Shown one piece after another: positions 18,877 to 27,313 of a stretch of DNA of 33,730 nt. The notes under the pieces are model-generated. The model was not told the origin of the DNA and made no database searches. It worked only from the letters and a program-made list of their open reading frames with translations. A program made the translations under genes and the position numbers. How positions within the stretch are numbered: position 1 is the first letter of the stretch; every line of letters begins with the position of its first letter. Origin of the DNA: Heliobacteriaceae bacterium (GTDB taxonomy: Bacteria > Cyanobacteriota > Vampirovibrionia > Gastranaerophilales > Gastranaerophilaceae); the NCBI GenBank assembly GCA_031265495.1, contig JAISCP010000017.1:1-33730 (forward strand). The letters run 5' to 3'.

Positions 18877-19881
18877 ATGAAAGAAATTATCTTATCAGGA
18901 ATGAGACCTACCGGAAAGCTCCATCTGGGGCACTATTTAGGAGTTATTCAAAATTGGGTTCGGCTTCAGGAAGACTATAACTGCTTCTTTTTTGCGGCGG
19001 ACTGGCATGCGCTTACTACCAAGTACGACAAAACGGAAACCCTCAGGCAGGATACTCTGGAAGTTGTTATTGACTGGCTTGCCTGCGGGATTAACCCTGA
19101 AATTTCAGCGGTTTACGTACAGTCCGGAGTGCCGGAAATCGCGGAATTGAATACTTATTTGAGCATGGTAACTCCTCAAAACTGGGTTGAACGCGACCCG
19201 ACCCTGAAAGATATGGTGAAAATGCTGCATTCCAAAGAGGGCGCGAATTCTCATGTAAGTTACGGTCTAATGGGCTACCCCGTGCTGATGAGTGCGGATA
19301 TAATGATGTTTAATGCGCACGCCGTGCCCGTGGGAATTGATCAGGTTGCGCATATTGAAATTACCCGTGATATTGCCGGACGTTTTAATAATATTTATAA
19401 AACGGATTTTTTTGTTGAGCCAAAACCGCTGTTAAATAACTGCTCATTGATTTGCGGACTGGACGGAAACAAAATGGGCAAGTCTTACGGAAATGATATA
19501 AAAATTTCCGATACAGCCGGAGAAACTTCCAAAAAGATTATGAGCGCAATAACCGACCCTGCAAGGATACGGCGTGACGATCCGGGAAATCCCGAACATT
19601 GCGCGGCTGTTTTCAAATACTGGAAAATTTTCGGGACGCCGGAACAGGTTGAAAATACGGAATACGAATGTAAAAAAGGGCTTCGCGGCTGTACGGACTG
19701 CAAAAAGCAGCTGGGAGATATTATAAATGAGAAATTCGCCCCGATAAGAGAACGCAGAAGCTATTATGAAAAGAATGTTCACGAAGTAACGGAAATAATC
19801 AGAGACGGAACCGTTCGCGCGCGTGCGGAAGCCCGAAAAAATCTTGAGAGAGTTAAAGATATTATAGGGATTTATCGTTAA
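18877..19881 (+). CDS. trpS: Tryptophanyl-tRNA synthetase
   Basis: SGMRPTGKLHLGHYLG (HIGH-type) and GNKMGKSYGN (KMSKS-type); start corrected to ATG 18877. Confidence 0.96.
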   Translation: MKEIILSGMRPTGKLHLGHYLGVIQNWVRLQEDYNCFFFAADWHALTTKYDKTETLRQDTLEVVIDWLACGINPEISAVYVQSGVPEIAELNTYLSMVTPQNWVERDPTLKDMVKMLHSKEGANSHVSYGLMGYPVLMSADIMMFNAHAVPVGIDQVAHIEITRDIAGRFNNIYKTDFFVEPKPLLNNCSLICGLDGNKMGKSYGNDIKISDTAGETSKKIMSAITDPARIRRDDPGNPEHCAAVFKYWKIFGTPEQVENTEYECKKGLRGCTDCKKQLGDIINEKFAPIRERRSYYEKNVHEVTEIIRDGTVRARAEARKNLERVKDIIGIYR

Positions 19882-19974
19882 TAAATGCAGAGTGTTAACT
19901 TTTTACTGCTTTGTCATTGCTTGACATGTACAATGTGAAATAGCAAACTTTTTTTTGCAGTGTTTTATAATATT

Positions 19975-20697
19975 ATGATCACAATACTTGCAAGAGCATA
20001 TACACCCGTTCGAAAAGGCATCAGACCGGATGACTTAGGTTATGTCTTTGGCAATAACAGAATAAACTTTGCCAACAGAAACGTTGCGCAGAAGTTTGCA
20101 AAAAACTGGGTACTCAAAGGCTTGCACTGCAAAGTACCGCATGAGAACGCTGCTGTTGTAAAAGATAATAAAGTACTGTTTTTTACGCGTGGTACAACTT
20201 ATGGTGTAGAAGTACCGACAGATGATGTGTGGAATTTGGGTCAAAATTATAGTAATATGACGGTTTTTCACGGACACACGGACTCATATGGAGCCAAAGC
20301 TTCTCCACTTAGTTACGGTGATTTGTATATATTCAACCAAAATAAATTATACTCAAAACTAATAGCATACAACAAAGAAGGCGAAGCATCAATATTTATC
20401 AAACTCTCTAAATTTAAAAAATTAAATATGGATAAATTTTTTAGGGTACGCCAAGATATGGAAACAGCGTTGCTGCAAAATCCAAGCCCGGAACAAAAAG
20501 AAGTTATAAATGAATTTCATGCATGGGATAAAGCGCGCGGACACCTTGAAGATTATGAATTCTATTCAAGAAAGACCGACCTTTTTTATAATGAAATGCG
20601 TACAGCTTACGGCAGAAAAAAGATGCACGATTTTTACAAAGAGGAACTGCCGTGGCACAGATTGAAATATGTGACGAATTTTAGCAATGCGAAGTAG
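19975..20697 (+). CDS. Hypothetical protein, ~240 aa, with a JAMM-like HGH...S.GD motif
   Basis: ORF; VFHGHTDSYGAKASPLSYGD; start uncertain (GTG 19960 or ATG 19975). Confidence 0.55.
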   Translation: MITILARAYTPVRKGIRPDDLGYVFGNNRINFANRNVAQKFAKNWVLKGLHCKVPHENAAVVKDNKVLFFTRGTTYGVEVPTDDVWNLGQNYSNMTVFHGHTDSYGAKASPLSYGDLYIFNQNKLYSKLIAYNKEGEASIFIKLSKFKKLNMDKFFRVRQDMETALLQNPSPEQKEVINEFHAWDKARGHLEDYEFYSRKTDLFYNEMRTAYGRKKMHDFYKEELPWHRLKYVTNFSNAK

Positions 20698-20790
20698 CAT
20701 TTTAAAGATATTCTTCACCCTTAAATAGTTATTGGATTGCCGCGTCGGGCTGATGCGCTGCAATGACGAAACGAGAAAGAACAACCATCC

Positions 20791-21046
20791 TGTCATCCTG
20801 AACTTGTCTTGGATTATTCGCAGTTCGCAGAAGCGTGGTTCTGCTCACTTGGACGAGTTTCGGGCTTTGCCCTCCACTCTTGCGAAAATCCGCTGTTTCA
20901 GGATCTGCCAATGGCAAAAGCACACCACAACCTATACAATCCTGAATGACCGGATTGTTTCAGGATCTGACCACAAAAACATTGAATACCTTTTAAGCTT
21001 TACTTCCCCGTACAGAAGGCAGATGCTGAAACGAGTTCAGCATGAC
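20791..21046. repeat. Composite dispersed repeat, second copy, interrupted by an 89-bp element (about 20807-20895)
   Basis: Alignment to the uninterrupted copy 9195-9358. Confidence 0.85.
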
Positions 21047-21115
21047 AGAACGGTTATGGATGGTTTTTAACAATCCTGTTTACTCATAATTGCAAAGATT
21101 TTTATACATGGGCAA

Positions 21116-21158
21116 TTGACAAATAATAATTTAGATGACATAATGAGAATTATTATCA
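21116..21158 (+). promoter_or_regulatory. Sigma70-type promoter overlapping a Fur-family box
   Basis: TTGACA (21116-21121) -17 nt- CATAAT (21139-21144); TGAGAAT-T-ATTATCA (21144-21158) matches the 7-1-7 Fur box at 14/15 positions. Confidence 0.85.
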
Positions 21159-21171
21159 GTTTAGGTGTAAT

Positions 21172-21543
21172 GTGAACTATTCAAGACAAAGACAGATTAT
21201 TTTAGAATCGCTTCGCGAAAATGCCGTTCATCCCGGCGCAGAATATTTGTATGATATTGTTAAGAAAGAAGAACCTAATCTCAGCCTTGCAACTTTGTAC
21301 AGAAATCTTAACCGGCTGGCAGGCGCGGGCATAATAAAAAAAATAGAAGGGCTTGAAGAATCCGCTCATTATGACCACAATACGCACGAACATTACCACT
21401 TTTTGTGTACAAAATGTAACAAAATATTTGACGTAAGCAGCGACGTTGCACCTGATTTGTTACAAAAAACAGAAAGCCAAACAGGTTTTAAAGTAGAAAG
21501 TTATGATATAATATTTAAAGGTATATGTAACGAATGTAGATAA
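21172..21543 (+). CDS. Fur/PerR-family transcriptional regulator, GTG start
   Basis: HTH LSLATLYRNLNRLAGAGII, HEHYHFLCTKCNKIFD, C-terminal CNECR. Confidence 0.93.
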   Translation: MNYSRQRQIILESLRENAVHPGAEYLYDIVKKEEPNLSLATLYRNLNRLAGAGIIKKIEGLEESAHYDHNTHEHYHFLCTKCNKIFDVSSDVAPDLLQKTESQTGFKVESYDIIFKGICNECR

Positions 21544-21555
21544 GGAGAGAAAACA

Positions 21556-21693
21556 ATGGAAAATTATGTATGCAGTGTTTGCGGTTATATTTATAACCCG
21601 TCGGAACACGGAGGAGTTTCGTTTGAGTCACTGCCGGAAGATTACGAGTGCCCTTTGTGCGGCGTAGGTAAAGACATGTTTGAAAAGGAATAA
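21556..21693 (+). CDS. Rubredoxin, 45 aa: [45 protein letters not shown]
   Basis: CxxCG...CPLCG; SD AAGGAGAG; too short for the ORF track. Confidence 0.95.
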   Translation: MENYVCSVCGYIYNPSEHGGVSFESLPEDYECPLCGVGKDMFEKE

Positions 21694-21703
21694 AGGAGGA
21701 AAT

Positions 21704-22243
21704 ATGAACTTAAAAGGAACAAAAACAGAAAAGAATTTGCAGACAGCGTTTGCCGGCGAATCAATGGCTAGAAATAAATATACATATTATGCTTCCCAAG
21801 CAAAAAAAGAAGGTTATGTACAAATAAGCCAAATTTTTGAAGAAACGGCAAACAATGAAAAAGAACACGCTAAAGTATGGTTCAAATGGCTTCACGGCGG
21901 CAAAATCGCCGATAACATGACAAACCTTGAAGATGCAGCTGCCGGTGAGAATTACGAATGGACGGAGATGTATGCGTCATTTGCAAAAGAAGCCAAAGAA
22001 GAAGGTTTTGATGAGCTTGCAAAATTATTCACTATGGTAGGAAAGGTTGAGAAATACCACGAAGACAGATACAGAACGCTGATTTCCAATATTAAAAACG
22101 ATAAAGTTTTTGAACGCAGCGTTAAAGTAAACTGGGAATGCTCAAACTGCGGCCATACTTATGAAGGCCAAAAAGCAATTGATCTTTGCCCGGTATGCAG
22201 CCACCCTCAGGCATACTTTATGATTAAAGCGGAAAATTATTAA
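21704..22243 (+). CDS. rbr: Rubrerythrin
   Basis: Ferritin-like diiron N-terminus plus C-terminal rubredoxin-like [10 protein letters not shown]...CPVCSHP; SD AAAGGAGG. Confidence 0.96.
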   Translation: MNLKGTKTEKNLQTAFAGESMARNKYTYYASQAKKEGYVQISQIFEETANNEKEHAKVWFKWLHGGKIADNMTNLEDAAAGENYEWTEMYASFAKEAKEEGFDELAKLFTMVGKVEKYHEDRYRTLISNIKNDKVFERSVKVNWECSNCGHTYEGQKAIDLCPVCSHPQAYFMIKAENY

Positions 22244-22260
22244 CACGGAGCGGAATTATA

Positions 22261-23415
22261 ATGAAAGAAATAAAAAACAATGTGTATTACTGCGGGATAA
22301 CCGATTCCGGCAGAAAGTATTTTGATGAACTAATCCCGTTGGAGCACGGAACGGGTTACAATTCGTATTTTATCAAAGGCAGCAGGAAAAATGCCCTGAT
22401 TGATACGACTTATACGCCTAAAACAGAAAAATTTATTGAAAATCTGGGCGGCGTCCGCATTGACTATATTATTGCAAATCACGGCGAACAGGACCATACC
22501 GGAGCAATTCCGGCTCTGCTTGAAAAATATCCGTCAGCGCTTGTACTGACAAACCCCAAATGCAAAGCGAATATTATGGAAATGCTTTCGGTACCGGAAG
22601 ACAGAATTCGTATTGTTGCGGACGGCGAAGAGGTTTTGCTCGGAGATAAAACTTTAAAATTCATTTACGCCCCCGGAGTTCACTGGCCTGATACAATGTT
22701 CACGTATTTGCAGGAGGATAATCTGCTTTTTACCTGTGATTTTTTGGGCGCGCATCAGGCGTTCAACGCAAAACTTGATTTGGAAAGCGCAAAACGTTAC
22801 TATGCGGAGATTATGATGCCGTTTGCGCCTATGTGCAGGAAATATATTAAGCTGGTGCGCGAAATCGCTCCTTCTGTAATTCTGCCGAGTCACGGCCCGA
22901 TGTATACGAACCCCGAAATTATCCTTAATGCTTACGAAGACTGGACAGCCGCTGAAGGGAAAAATCTTGTGCTTATGCCCTACATATCAATGTACGGCAG
23001 TACAAAAGAAATGGTGGATTATACTGCCGAAAAACTTGAAAAAAACGGCGTAAAAACCTTAATTTATGATGTTTTAAACGGTGATTTGGGCGAATTTGCA
23101 GTCGGACTGGTTGACGCAACGACAATAATTCTTGCAAGTCCTATGGTACTTGCCGGCCCGCACCCGATAATAATAGGTCCGGCGTATCTGTTAAGCGTTC
23201 TGCGCCCTAAAATGAAATTCCTTTCATTTATAGGTTCTTACGGCTGGGGCGGCGATTTGTTCACCAGACTCGGGGCGTTCCTGAGCAACCTTCATTATTG
23301 CGAACCGTGCGAACCTGTTTTAGCCAAAGGCAAGCCAAAACCGCAAGACTTTGCAAAGCTTGACGACCTGGTTAACGCTATATCGGAAAAGCATAGAGAA
23401 CTCGGACTTGTTTAG
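22261..23415 (+). CDS. fprA: A-type flavoprotein FprA (FMN-dependent O2/NO reductase)
   Basis: NHGEQDHTGA metallo-beta-lactamase diiron motif plus C-terminal flavodoxin domain (SMYGSTKEM). Confidence 0.93.
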   Translation: MKEIKNNVYYCGITDSGRKYFDELIPLEHGTGYNSYFIKGSRKNALIDTTYTPKTEKFIENLGGVRIDYIIANHGEQDHTGAIPALLEKYPSALVLTNPKCKANIMEMLSVPEDRIRIVADGEEVLLGDKTLKFIYAPGVHWPDTMFTYLQEDNLLFTCDFLGAHQAFNAKLDLESAKRYYAEIMMPFAPMCRKYIKLVREIAPSVILPSHGPMYTNPEIILNAYEDWTAAEGKNLVLMPYISMYGSTKEMVDYTAEKLEKNGVKTLIYDVLNGDLGEFAVGLVDATTIILASPMVLAGPHPIIIGPAYLLSVLRPKMKFLSFIGSYGWGGDLFTRLGAFLSNLHYCEPCEPVLAKGKPKPQDFAKLDDLVNAISEKHRELGLV

Positions 23416-23750
23416 ACTATAAGGTTGAACGGCAATCTTGCAAGTTCTTCTCTGGCGTCTCTTGAAACAATTCCCATTCTATTTTCAACTTCATAAAATA
23501 AACGCTGATTATCGGAATAATCGGCATCCACACCCAGCTCAGCCAGCCGGGCTCTCATATAAGAATCACTCGCCTGCGGCACAAGTATATATCCGATTCC
23601 ACTGATAAAATGTTTATAGCCGCCGGCTGCTTCAACTTCCGGCTGCACTTGGCGAATTAACTCCTGATCTCTGTCGTGGTATTCGTAAAGCCTACGGTCA
23701 CTAAGTCTGAAAACACCTTTGAAATTCGGCTGTATTCTGTTAATCTGCAT
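23412..23750 (-). CDS. Hypothetical protein, ~112 aa, N-terminal QPNFKG motif
   Basis: SD AAAAGGAGAAAC before ATG at 23750; converges on fprA with 4-nt overlap. Confidence 0.65.
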   Translation of the reverse strand: MQINRIQPNFKGVFRLSDRRLYEYHDRDQELIRQVQPEVEAAGGYKHFISGIGYILVPQASDSYMRARLAELGVDADYSDNQRLFYEVENRMGIVSRDAREELARLPFNLIV

Positions 23751-23928
23751 TGTTTCTCCTTTTTTGTTATGTAGTGTTATCCGGTATAATAAAGTAAACA
23801 CAAAAAAATTTGTTAGTTAACAGCTTCAAGTATTAATAAATATTAAGTTAATGGTAAACAGGAAAGAGGGAACAGCAAAGGATAGCCCACCTTAACCACC
23901 CTATTTATTATTAAATCCATGTAATTTC

Positions 23929-24130
23929 GTCATTGCGAGGCGCTTGCACGGCAAGCAACGAAGCAATCCGGTAAATTCAACGTTTTTGACTGGATTTTCC
24001 TCTCACAAAATGATACTTTGTCTTGGATTACCGGCAGTTCGCAAAAGCGTGGTTTTGCTCACTATGGGCGTTTCATGCCCGCCGGAATCCGCAATCATTT
24101 TGTTCGGCACAGTGCTGCGCTCGCAATGAC
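23929..24130. repeat. Inverted-repeat element, second copy, with a ~117-bp nested insertion (23997-24113)
   Basis: Matches 4-91 up to ACTGGATT and again from GCTGCGCTCGCAATGAC. Confidence 0.85.
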
Positions 24131-24227
24131 AAAGCAGTAGAAAATGAACACTCTCCAACGTGACGGGGGCAGCATAACGCGTGCTGTTCCCTCTTTACTC
24201 TTCCCTCTTTACTGCTATAATTGATTT

Positions 24228-25124
24228 ATGATTAAAAATGTTCTGATATGCGGAATAGGCGCCGTAGGAAGCGTTTTTGCGCACAAAATACTTGAAAATT
24301 TCGACGGGTCTTTAAAGGTTTTAGTTGACGAAAAACGTTTAAAAAATTACACGGATAACCCGCCTGTCTTGAACGGTAAAACGCTTAATTTTGACTATAT
24401 TTTGCCGGAAGCAAAGGATTATAAAGCGGATTTAATTATTATTGCGGTAAAATTTATGAACTTAGACGAGGCTGTTAAGAATATTGAAAATTTTGTATAT
24501 AAAAATACATTGATTATACCGCTGCTAAACGGGGTTACCAGCGAGGAAACAGTAGCCGCAAAATACGGCCGGGAACACGTTTTATACTCCTATTTCATAG
24601 GACACAGCGCCATGAGAACAGGAAACGAAGTTACGTCCGGCTCCCTGAATAAAATTGTTTTCGGCTCTGAAGTTCCTTATGAAGAACGGATTTTAAGAAT
24701 GAAAAAATTCTTTGATAAAGTCAAAATTGATTACCGTATTCCCGAAGACATAAAACGTTCATTGTGGCTTAAATTCATGATGAATGTCCCTTCTAACCAG
24801 CTTTCAGCTGTCTTGCGCATGACTTTCGGAGAAATGACCGGCAGCGAAAAAATAATGGATTTAATGGTTAAGATTATGAAAGAAGTTGAGGCTGTTGCGC
24901 GCGCGCACGGAATTAAAAACACGGAAACTATGATAGATGAAACGCTTGAAAACTTAAAGCTGATGACGCCGGAAGGTAAAACTTCCATGCTCCAGGACAT
25001 TGAAGCGGGACGCAAGACAGAAGTTGAAATGTTTGCCGGAGTAATGGTTGAATTCGGGAAAAAGTATAATATTCCGACTCCGTACAATCAAGCGCTTAAA
25101 GATATAATTGAGGCAATGGTCTAA
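24228..25124 (+). CDS. Ketopantoate reductase PanE/ApbA-family protein
   Basis: ICGIGAVGSVFA Rossmann start, LLNGVTSEE, C-terminal TSMLQDIEAGRKTEVE. Confidence 0.92.
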   Translation: MIKNVLICGIGAVGSVFAHKILENFDGSLKVLVDEKRLKNYTDNPPVLNGKTLNFDYILPEAKDYKADLIIIAVKFMNLDEAVKNIENFVYKNTLIIPLLNGVTSEETVAAKYGREHVLYSYFIGHSAMRTGNEVTSGSLNKIVFGSEVPYEERILRMKKFFDKVKIDYRIPEDIKRSLWLKFMMNVPSNQLSAVLRMTFGEMTGSEKIMDLMVKIMKEVEAVARAHGIKNTETMIDETLENLKLMTPEGKTSMLQDIEAGRKTEVEMFAGVMVEFGKKYNIPTPYNQALKDIIEAMV

Positions 25125-25330
25125 TCTTCATCCGCCGGGACAGAAACGGCTTTTTGGCGCATCTGTTCAATTTCATTAATCATTTCATCAGCCTGCTGTT
25201 TTGCATCGGGAGTTTTTACCGGACCCTTTTTACCGCTGCTGCCGGTTAATTCAGGCATCAGCAGTATAAAAAGCGCCGCCGTTATCAAAATTCCCATCAA
25301 TATATCTATTACACCAAAACCTTTACGCAT
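25121..25330 (-). CDS. Small single-TM protein with pilin-like N-terminus, 69 aa
   Basis: MRKGFGVIDILMGILITAALFILL. Confidence 0.55.
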   Translation of the reverse strand: MRKGFGVIDILMGILITAALFILLMPELTGSSGKKGPVKTPDAKQQADEMINEIEQMRQKAVSVPADED

Positions 25331-25340
25331 AAAACCACCT

Positions 25341-25538
25341 TTATTCTAACTTGTTTTTATTTATGAAGAAAATAACCGCTTCATCAACCGAATTCAAAGT
25401 ACCGGAACCGCCCTTTATAAAGATTTTTTTGTACAGATAAAGTATTACAAAAAGCAGGAGAACCGACACGGCAACACCGCCCATTGCGTACAAAAAGCGG
25501 GTTATTGCCGGATGATGCGTTAATAAAGCGCTAAACAT
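25341..25538 (-). CDS. Small single-TM protein, 65 aa
   Basis: Hydrophobic helix GGVAVSVLLLFVILYLY; same strand and spacing as neighbours. Confidence 0.5.
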   Translation of the reverse strand: MFSALLTHHPAITRFLYAMGGVAVSVLLLFVILYLYKKIFIKGGSGTLNSVDEAVIFFINKNKLE

Positions 25539-25546
25539 ACGAAAAC

Positions 25547-27301
25547 TTACTCCTCAGCTTCCGCCGGCGTAACCTCTGAATTTTTCGGCCGGTCCGGTTT
25601 ACCTTTTTTGGAGGCGCCGCGATTAGGTCTGCGGTTTTTTTTAGGCTGTTTCCCGAAAGTCTCCGTATTGCCGGAAACCTCAACAGGCTGAACCGTTTCG
25701 TCATGTTGAACAATTTCAGCAGTCTCAGCGGCTTCAACAAGTTGAACCGTTTCGGTATTTTTAACAATTTCAGCGGTCTCAGAGGTTTCAACAGGCTGAA
25801 TCTGTTCTGCAGCTTCGGGTTTCCGCTGTTCTTTTTTCTCGAAATCCTTACCTTTTGATTGTTTTATTTCAGGAGAAATCTCACCTGCCGCAGTATTTTC
25901 AACCTGCTCTGTCTGCCGGTTGTCTTTATTAAATTTGTTGTTTTTGTTATTTTTTCCGCCTGAAGGAAGTTTTAATTTAGCGGCTTTTGCACGGTATTCG
26001 CCTTCTGCTGTCGGTGCGGAAAACTTAAAATCCACAACCGAATAACCGCTGCCCTGACAGTGCGTGCATTTTTTCGTGAAAATTTCCGACAAGCTCTGTC
26101 CCTGCCTGTGGCGCGTTAACTCCACAAGCCCCAAATCGGAAAGCTGTCCGACCTGCGGTTTGGATTTGTCGGGTTCCAGCGCTATTTCAAGCTCCTCCAT
26201 AATCGCAAGTTTATCCGCACGCGAAAGCATGTCGATAAAGTCAATAATAATCATGCCGCCTATGTTTCTGAGGCGAAGCTGGCGGGCAATTTCATGAACC
26301 GCTTCTTTATTCGTTTTCAGGATTGTCTCATCCTGAGTTGCGGAACTTATAAATTTGCCGCTGTTAACATCAATTACGGTTAACGCTTCTGTCTGCTGTA
26401 TGTACAGATAACCGCCGGAGGGCATGTTAACTTTCGTTTGCAAAGCTGCTTTAATCTCTTTGTGAATATCATTTGCAATCAAAATAGGCTCGGTACCTTT
26501 GTACAAATTCACCTGAATATTTTTGCTCATGTGCCAGTTTTGCAGAATACTCTGCACACGGCTTAGCGCAAAAGCCGTATCTACAAGTATTTCCTTTGTA
26601 TTCTCGGTACAGGCTTCTCTGATAACGCGGTAAAGCAAATCCTGATCCCTGTAAATTAAATTCGGAGGAGTCAGGGTTTCTGCAGAGGTAATAATATTAT
26701 TCCATTTTTCCAGCAGGATTTCTAAATCCTCCTGAATATCGGCTTCCGAAAGCCCTTCCGCTTCCGTTCTTATGATAACGCCCACTCCCACAGGCTTAAT
26801 CAAGCTTACAATTGATTTAAGACGCGCACGTTCTTTTGCGCTTTCAATTTTTTTGCTCACGCTTATACCCGGCTCGCTGGGCATCAGTACAATGAACCTT
26901 CCGGGCAGGCTTATCTCTGTTGTAACTCTCGGGCCTTTGTGTCCTGTCGGCTCTTTTGTAACCTGTACAATGAGCTTTTGTTTCGGGGAAAGTTTGTCTT
27001 TCAAAGCTCCTTTGCCCATAACATCCTGTGCATGCAAAAAGCCCATCTTCTCGGTTCCGACGTTAACGAACGCTGCGTCAATACTGGGCAGAATGTTGTC
27101 CACCGTTGAAAGATAAACATCGCCCAGCAAAACTTCGCCTCTGTGAATGAAAAAATCCGTAACTTTTCCGTTCTCAAGCACTGCCGCAAGGTTGTCCCGC
27201 TCCGCAATAATAATTTTCTTTTCAGCCGCATTCTCGCTGCTGCTGTTGCCGTTTGAATTGCCCGAAGGGCGGTTTTTTCTAAAATTTCTGTTTCTGTTCA
27301 T
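25547..27301 (-). CDS. Ribonuclease E/G family protein
   Basis: S1-like N-terminus, DVNSGKF, GMIIIDFIDM, CTHCQGSG zinc-link. Confidence 0.95.
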   Translation of the reverse strand: MNRNRNFRKNRPSGNSNGNSSSENAAEKKIIIAERDNLAAVLENGKVTDFFIHRGEVLLGDVYLSTVDNILPSIDAAFVNVGTEKMGFLHAQDVMGKGALKDKLSPKQKLIVQVTKEPTGHKGPRVTTEISLPGRFIVLMPSEPGISVSKKIESAKERARLKSIVSLIKPVGVGVIIRTEAEGLSEADIQEDLEILLEKWNNIITSAETLTPPNLIYRDQDLLYRVIREACTENTKEILVDTAFALSRVQSILQNWHMSKNIQVNLYKGTEPILIANDIHKEIKAALQTKVNMPSGGYLYIQQTEALTVIDVNSGKFISSATQDETILKTNKEAVHEIARQLRLRNIGGMIIIDFIDMLSRADKLAIMEELEIALEPDKSKPQVGQLSDLGLVELTRHRQGQSLSEIFTKKCTHCQGSGYSVVDFKFSAPTAEGEYRAKAAKLKLPSGGKNNKNNKFNKDNRQTEQVENTAAGEISPEIKQSKGKDFEKKEQRKPEAAEQIQPVETSETAEIVKNTETVQLVEAAETAEIVQHDETVQPVEVSGNTETFGKQPKKNRRPNRGASKKGKPDRPKNSEVTPAEAEE

Positions 27302-27313
27302 GATAAAAATCCT

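Noticed and set aside
23944-24129. 61-aa plus-strand ORF
   Set aside because: Lies entirely in the nested repeat element; no SD or homology.
25531-25791. 86-aa minus-strand ORF overlapping the RNase E/G 3' end
   Set aside because: Alternative frame of the repetitive RNase tail (ETAEIVKNTETVQ repeats).
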